DNA from: Actinomycetota bacterium
Lineage (GTDB): Bacteria > Actinomycetota > Thermoleophilia > Solirubrobacterales > 70-9
NCBI GenBank assembly: GCA_005884305.1
Contig: VAYL01000212.1
Coordinates: forward strand, 1 to 9,287
Reading direction: 5' to 3'
Length of the DNA stretch: 9,287 bases
Numbering within the stretch: the first letter of the stretch is position 1; every line of letters begins with the position of its first letter. The notes under the pieces are model-generated. The model worked only from the letters and a program-made list of their open reading frames with translations. It did no database searches and was not told where the DNA came from. Shown here one piece after another: positions 6,786 to 9,287 of this stretch. Position numbers and translations under genes: made by a program.

Positions 6786-7625
6786 ATGACGGAGCGAATG
6801 ATCGAAGCGAACAGCGTCGAGCTCTGCTCGGAGCCCTTCGGCGATCCGGCCGACCCGGCGATCCTCCTCGTGACGGGGGGAGGCAGCTCCATGCTCTGGT
6901 GGGACGAGCGGTTCTGCCGGATGCTCGCCGACGGTGGGCGGTTCGTGCTCCGTTACGACCACCGCGATACCGGCCGCTCGGTGACCTATGAGCCCGGGCA
7001 CCCCGGTTACACGGGCACGGATCTCGTGGCCGATGCGGCCGGCGTGCTCGACGCGTACGGCATTGCGGCCGCGCATGTCGCTGGCGTCTCGATGGGAGGC
7101 GCGCTCGCACAGCTGCTCGCCCTCGACTTCCCGGATCGCGTTCTCTCGCTGGTCCTGATCAGCACCTCGCTCGCTCTGCGCGCCGACCGTGAGCTTCCGC
7201 CCCCAACGAGTGAGTTCGTGGAGTTCGTGAGCACCGCAGCGGTCGATCGGTCAGACGCCGACTCCGTTGTCGAGTACCTGGTCGACTATTGCCGGGTGCT
7301 CGCAGGAGGCCAGCGCCCCTTCGACGAGAACGCGCTCCGCGAGCTCGCGCGGCGAGAGGTCGAACGGGCGATGGACTTCACCGCCGCCCGGAACCACGAT
7401 CTCGTCGACGACGATGGGCGCGCACGCCCGCCACTTTCGGAGATCGCCGCGCCCACGCTCGTGATGCACGGGACGGCCGATCCGATGTTTCCGCCGGCGC
7501 ACGGCGAGGCCCTGGCCGAGGAGATCCCAGGCGCGCGGCTCCTTCTGCTCAAGGGCGCCGGGCACGGCGTCGATCCCGCCGATTGGGACTCGATCGTCCG
7601 AGCGATCCTCGAACACACCGGCTAG
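6786..7625 (+). CDS. Alpha/beta hydrolase, RdmC-like esterase family
   Basis: A 279-residue cytoplasmic serine hydrolase resembling the aclacinomycin-methylesterase (RdmC)-like group; the true substrate is unknown. The start of the fold is FGDPADPAILLVTGGGSS (18-35), where TGGG takes the place of the common HG oxyanion motif. Next come the signature YDHRDTGRS (57-65), the nucleophile elbow GVSMGG with Ser102, the acid Asp232 in HGTADPMFP and His260 in GAGHGVDP. A helical cap lies at about 134-215. ATG 6786 is chosen because family sequence begins immediately after it and GAGGA (6769-6773) lies 12 bases upstream; an upstream TTG at 6714 would add an unrelated Cys-rich leader. It is convergent with the TetR gene, and both stop codons lie within the same CTAG (7622-7625). 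Confidence 0.9.
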   Translation: MTERMIEANSVELCSEPFGDPADPAILLVTGGGSSMLWWDERFCRMLADGGRFVLRYDHRDTGRSVTYEPGHPGYTGTDLVADAAGVLDAYGIAAAHVAGVSMGGALAQLLALDFPDRVLSLVLISTSLALRADRELPPPTSEFVEFVSTAAVDRSDADSVVEYLVDYCRVLAGGQRPFDENALRELARREVERAMDFTAARNHDLVDDDGRARPPLSEIAAPTLVMHGTADPMFPPAHGEALAEEIPGARLLLLKGAGHGVDPADWDSIVRAILEHTG

Positions 7626-8266
7626 CGGGCGCCGGACCCCTCGACGTCCACTCGCAGCACGCCGGCGACCGCGCGCGCCGCGAGCACCTCGTCGTGGGGT
7701 GGCCGTCCGGCGAGCTCGATCACCGCGCCCTCGAGCGCTCCGAGAAACGCTCGCGCGACCGCGGTGGCCGGAGGGCCGGGCGGAATCGAGCCGTCCCGGC
7801 GCCCTGCCTCGACCAGGCGGGCGATGCGCTTGACCCCGCCCTCCGAGGCCCGCTGCAGCCTGCGGCCAACCGCATGGTCCCGACCGCTGAACTCCATTCG
7901 AAGCGCCATCACCACGCGGGCCACATCGCGACGGCAGAAGACCGCATGCCCGCGCGCCAGGGCCATGAGCTCACCGACGGGATCTGGCTCGAGCTTCGCC
8001 GGGTCGCCAACCTCGCGCCGCCAGTTCTCGTCCACCCAGTCGATCACCGCGAGCGCCAGGTCCTCCTTGTCCTTGAACTGGTGGTAGAGAGCGCCCCGGG
8101 TGTATCCCGCATCGCGGGCTACCTCCTCGAGCCGAAGGTTGCCGTAGCCGCAGCGGGATAACCCCCTCGCGGCCGACTCGAGCAGGGCGCCGCGCGATCG
8201 CGCCCTCCGCTCAGCCTGACTTGGGCGCCGGCGACGGGTCGACGTCTGGGCGGTTGGGCCGCTCAT
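7622..8266 (-). CDS. TetR/AcrR-family transcriptional repressor
   Basis: A 214-residue one-component regulator. After an Arg-rich, disordered N-terminus (1-25) comes the TetR DNA-binding domain (about 25-72). Its helix-turn-helix is LRLEEVARDAGYTRGALYHQF (split here as LRLEEVARDAG and YTRGALYHQF, 44-64), followed by the typical KDKEDLALAV. Residues 75-214 are an all-helical ligand and dimer domain with the usual GALEGAVIELAG-type helix near 184-195; the ligand is not predictable. It is divergent from the membrane-protein gene at 8333, and the 22-bp palindrome in the gap, 10 bases from its start codon, is the likely operator. It should therefore repress both itself and the rightward pair. No obvious ribosome binding site precedes its ATG. 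The convergent hydrolase could also be functionally linked, but nothing in the sequence shows this. Confidence 0.94.
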   Translation of the reverse strand: MSGPTAQTSTRRRRPSQAERRARSRGALLESAARGLSRCGYGNLRLEEVARDAGYTRGALYHQFKDKEDLALAVIDWVDENWRREVGDPAKLEPDPVGELMALARGHAVFCRRDVARVVMALRMEFSGRDHAVGRRLQRASEGGVKRIARLVEAGRRDGSIPPGPPATAVARAFLGALEGAVIELAGRPPHDEVLAARAVAGVLRVDVEGSGAR

Positions 8267-8276
8267 GTCTCAGTAG

Positions 8277-8298
8277 ATACATACATGTACGTATGTAT
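8277..8298. promoter_or_regulatory. Palindromic operator, probable TetR binding site
   Basis: Two perfect 8-bp arms, ATACATAC and GTATGTAT, flank a 6-base centre (ATGTAC). The site is strikingly AT-rich in GC-rich surroundings and lies in the 66-base gap between the divergent TetR gene and the membrane-protein gene. Length and symmetry suit a TetR dimer site. A TANNNT box for the rightward gene (TATGCT, 8296-8301) overlaps its right end, so binding would block transcription. Confidence 0.75.
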
Positions 8299-8332
8299 GC
8301 TAGCGTTCGCCTCAGCCGGAAGGGGTCAACTG

Positions 8333-8770
8333 ATGTCCGATACGGCAGCTCAGGCGTGGTTCATCGCGGGCGCGGGCGTGATCATCGCGGCCGGGGCGCT
8401 GCACATGTGGATGGCGCTGGTCGACGCCGTCCGCCCCAGCTACTTCGTGCCGAAGGACCGCTCGCTCAGGCCGGCGATGGAGAGCGTCCAAATGTGTTTC
8501 GGAGGCACAGCGGCGCCCTCGATGTGGCGCGTGTGGCGCGGCATCCATGTCACGCACAGCCTCGGACTCCTCGCCTTCGGGCTGCTGTGCGTCGTGATCG
8601 CGACCTACGACTTCGGGCTGGTCACGAGCATCGACGCCATCCGGCCGCTCGAGATCGCGGTCTCGGCCGCGTACCTCGCGATCTCGCTGCGCTTCTTCTT
8701 CTACGGCCCGGTCATCATCACCGCCACCGCTACCGCATGCTTCGTGATCGCCACCGCGCTGTCGGCATGA
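8333..8770 (+). CDS. Small four-helix membrane protein, function unknown
   Basis: A 145-residue integral membrane protein that I cannot assign a function; it may belong to the LIC_13387-type group of small conserved membrane proteins, a tentative resemblance. Predicted helices lie at about 9-29 (FIAGAGVIIAAGALHMWMAL), 72-91 (HVTHSLGLLAFGLLCVVIA), 103-119 and 122-143. A loop of about 40 residues between helices 1 and 2 contains FVPKD, MCFGG and the W-rich SMWRVWRGIHVTHS stretch; the histidines at 24, 72 and 75 and the Trp residues might form a cofactor or metal site, which is speculation. ATG 8333 has an excellent ribosome binding site (GGAAGGGG, spacing 7), so an upstream ATG inside the operator is rejected. 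It is divergent from the TetR gene and 19 bases upstream of the DUF2867 gene, so probably the first gene of a repressor-controlled operon. Confidence 0.85.
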   Translation: MSDTAAQAWFIAGAGVIIAAGALHMWMALVDAVRPSYFVPKDRSLRPAMESVQMCFGGTAAPSMWRVWRGIHVTHSLGLLAFGLLCVVIATYDFGLVTSIDAIRPLEIAVSAAYLAISLRFFFYGPVIITATATACFVIATALSA

Positions 8771-8789
8771 GGAATCGAGGCTGACGACG

Positions 8790-9287
8790 ATGAGGCTCCC
8801 AAAGGACGCGCACACATCCCGGCCGTGGCGCATTCACGAGATCTGTCCGGATTTCCGAGTCGAGGACGTGTGGGCACTGCCGACACCTGGCGGGCCGGAC
8901 GACTTCCCTCGTCTCGTGAGCACGGTCGCCACGAGCGACCCCGAGCACGAATCCTCGCGAGCGGCCCGTTTGCTCTGGGCCATCCGGTGGAAGATCGGTC
9001 GACTCCTGGGCTGGGACGAACCGGGCGCAGGCGTGGGCTCCCGCGTGCCGACGCTGATGGACCGGTTGCCCGCGGATCTGCTCGATGCTCCGCGACCGGC
9101 GTTCGACGAGCTTCCGTTTTCCTCCCTCTACCTGACGGGCGACGAGTTCGCTGCGGAGGTCGCAAACCGCACGGTCCACGGGGTTATGCACCTGGGATGG
9201 GTCGCGGACGAAACCGGTGGCTACCGGGGGCAGATGGCCGTGCTGGTGAAGCCGAACGGCCTCTTCGGGAACGCCTACATGGCGGTG
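8790..9287 (+). CDS. DUF2867 family protein, 3' end cut by window edge
   Basis: The first 166 residues are present with no stop before the window ends; family members are usually around 200 residues, so roughly 20-40 are missing. The features matching DUF2867 are RIHEICPDFRVEDVWALPTP near the start (about 14-33), LLWAIRWKIGRLLGWDE (61-77), FSSLYLTGDEFAAEVANRTVHG (split as FSSLYLTGDEF and AAEVANRTVHG, 110-131) with MHLGWV, and the end MAVLVKPNGLFGNAYMA. The biochemical role of the family is unknown; it also occurs fused to short-chain dehydrogenase-like proteins. There is no signal peptide or membrane segment, so it is probably cytoplasmic. ATG 8790 has GAGG at 8777-8780 (spacing 9) and follows the membrane-protein stop by 19 bases, indicating co-transcription under the TetR operator. 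Confidence 0.8.
   Translation, partial: MRLPKDAHTSRPWRIHEICPDFRVEDVWALPTPGGPDDFPRLVSTVATSDPEHESSRAARLLWAIRWKIGRLLGWDEPGAGVGSRVPTLMDRLPADLLDAPRPAFDELPFSSLYLTGDEFAAEVANRTVHGVMHLGWVADETGGYRGQMAVLVKPNGLFGNAYMAV

Noticed and set aside
7289..8161. Plus-strand open frame of 290 codons across the hydrolase 3' half and the TetR gene
   Set aside because: It overlaps two well-supported genes, is Arg-rich with no family motif, and has no credible ribosome binding site.
8285..8332. ATG at 8285 as start of the small membrane protein
   Set aside because: It lies within the palindromic operator, whereas ATG 8333 has an excellent ribosome binding site at ideal spacing.

Overview
The window is high-GC DNA (strong G/C at third codon positions, many long antisense shadow reading frames) from a Gram-positive-type bacterium. 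I infer an actinobacterium, perhaps of the class Thermoleophilia. The grounds are the lysA-hom-thrC gene order, a c-di-AMP riboswitch in front of a secreted peptidoglycan hydrolase, and the general protein style. The lineage is inference only; no rRNA or tRNA is present.

Region 1 (1-3746, minus strand) is an aspartate-family amino-acid operon read leftwards: lysA (diaminopimelate decarboxylase), hom (homoserine dehydrogenase with a C-terminal ACT domain; 4-base ATGA overlap with lysA) and thrC (threonine synthase). thrC is broken by a frameshift near base 447, best explained by 7 missing bases. The 79-base hom-thrC gap holds an inverted array of a heptamer (AGTARGC) that can fold right up to the thrC start codon.

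Region 2 (3747-5278): a small alpha/beta hydrolase on the plus strand converges, with a 4-base overlap of stop codons, on a minus-strand Gly/Pro/Ala-rich membrane-anchored protein that lacks an ordinary start codon.

Region 3 (5224-6719, minus strand): a secreted coiled-coil plus LytM (M23) peptidoglycan hydrolase, with a c-di-AMP (ydaO/yuaA-type) riboswitch in its leader, a plausible promoter just upstream of the riboswitch and a 9-bp hairpin behind the gene. The riboswitch ends only 13 bases before the start codon, which leaves no room for a downstream terminator and suggests control of translation initiation.

Region 4 (6786-9287): a second alpha/beta hydrolase (plus) converges on a TetR-family repressor gene (minus), the two stop codons sharing one CTAG. 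The repressor is divergent from a plus-strand pair: a four-helix membrane protein and a DUF2867 protein cut by the window edge. A 22-bp palindrome between them looks like the repressor's operator, making this a likely self-regulated TetR/membrane protein/DUF2867 unit.

Most of the window is ordinary housekeeping. The points deserving attention are the riboswitch layout, the thrC frameshift, the heptamer hairpin and the TetR operator with its poorly characterised target genes. I found no CRISPR array, insertion sequence, phage gene or structural RNA gene other than the riboswitch.
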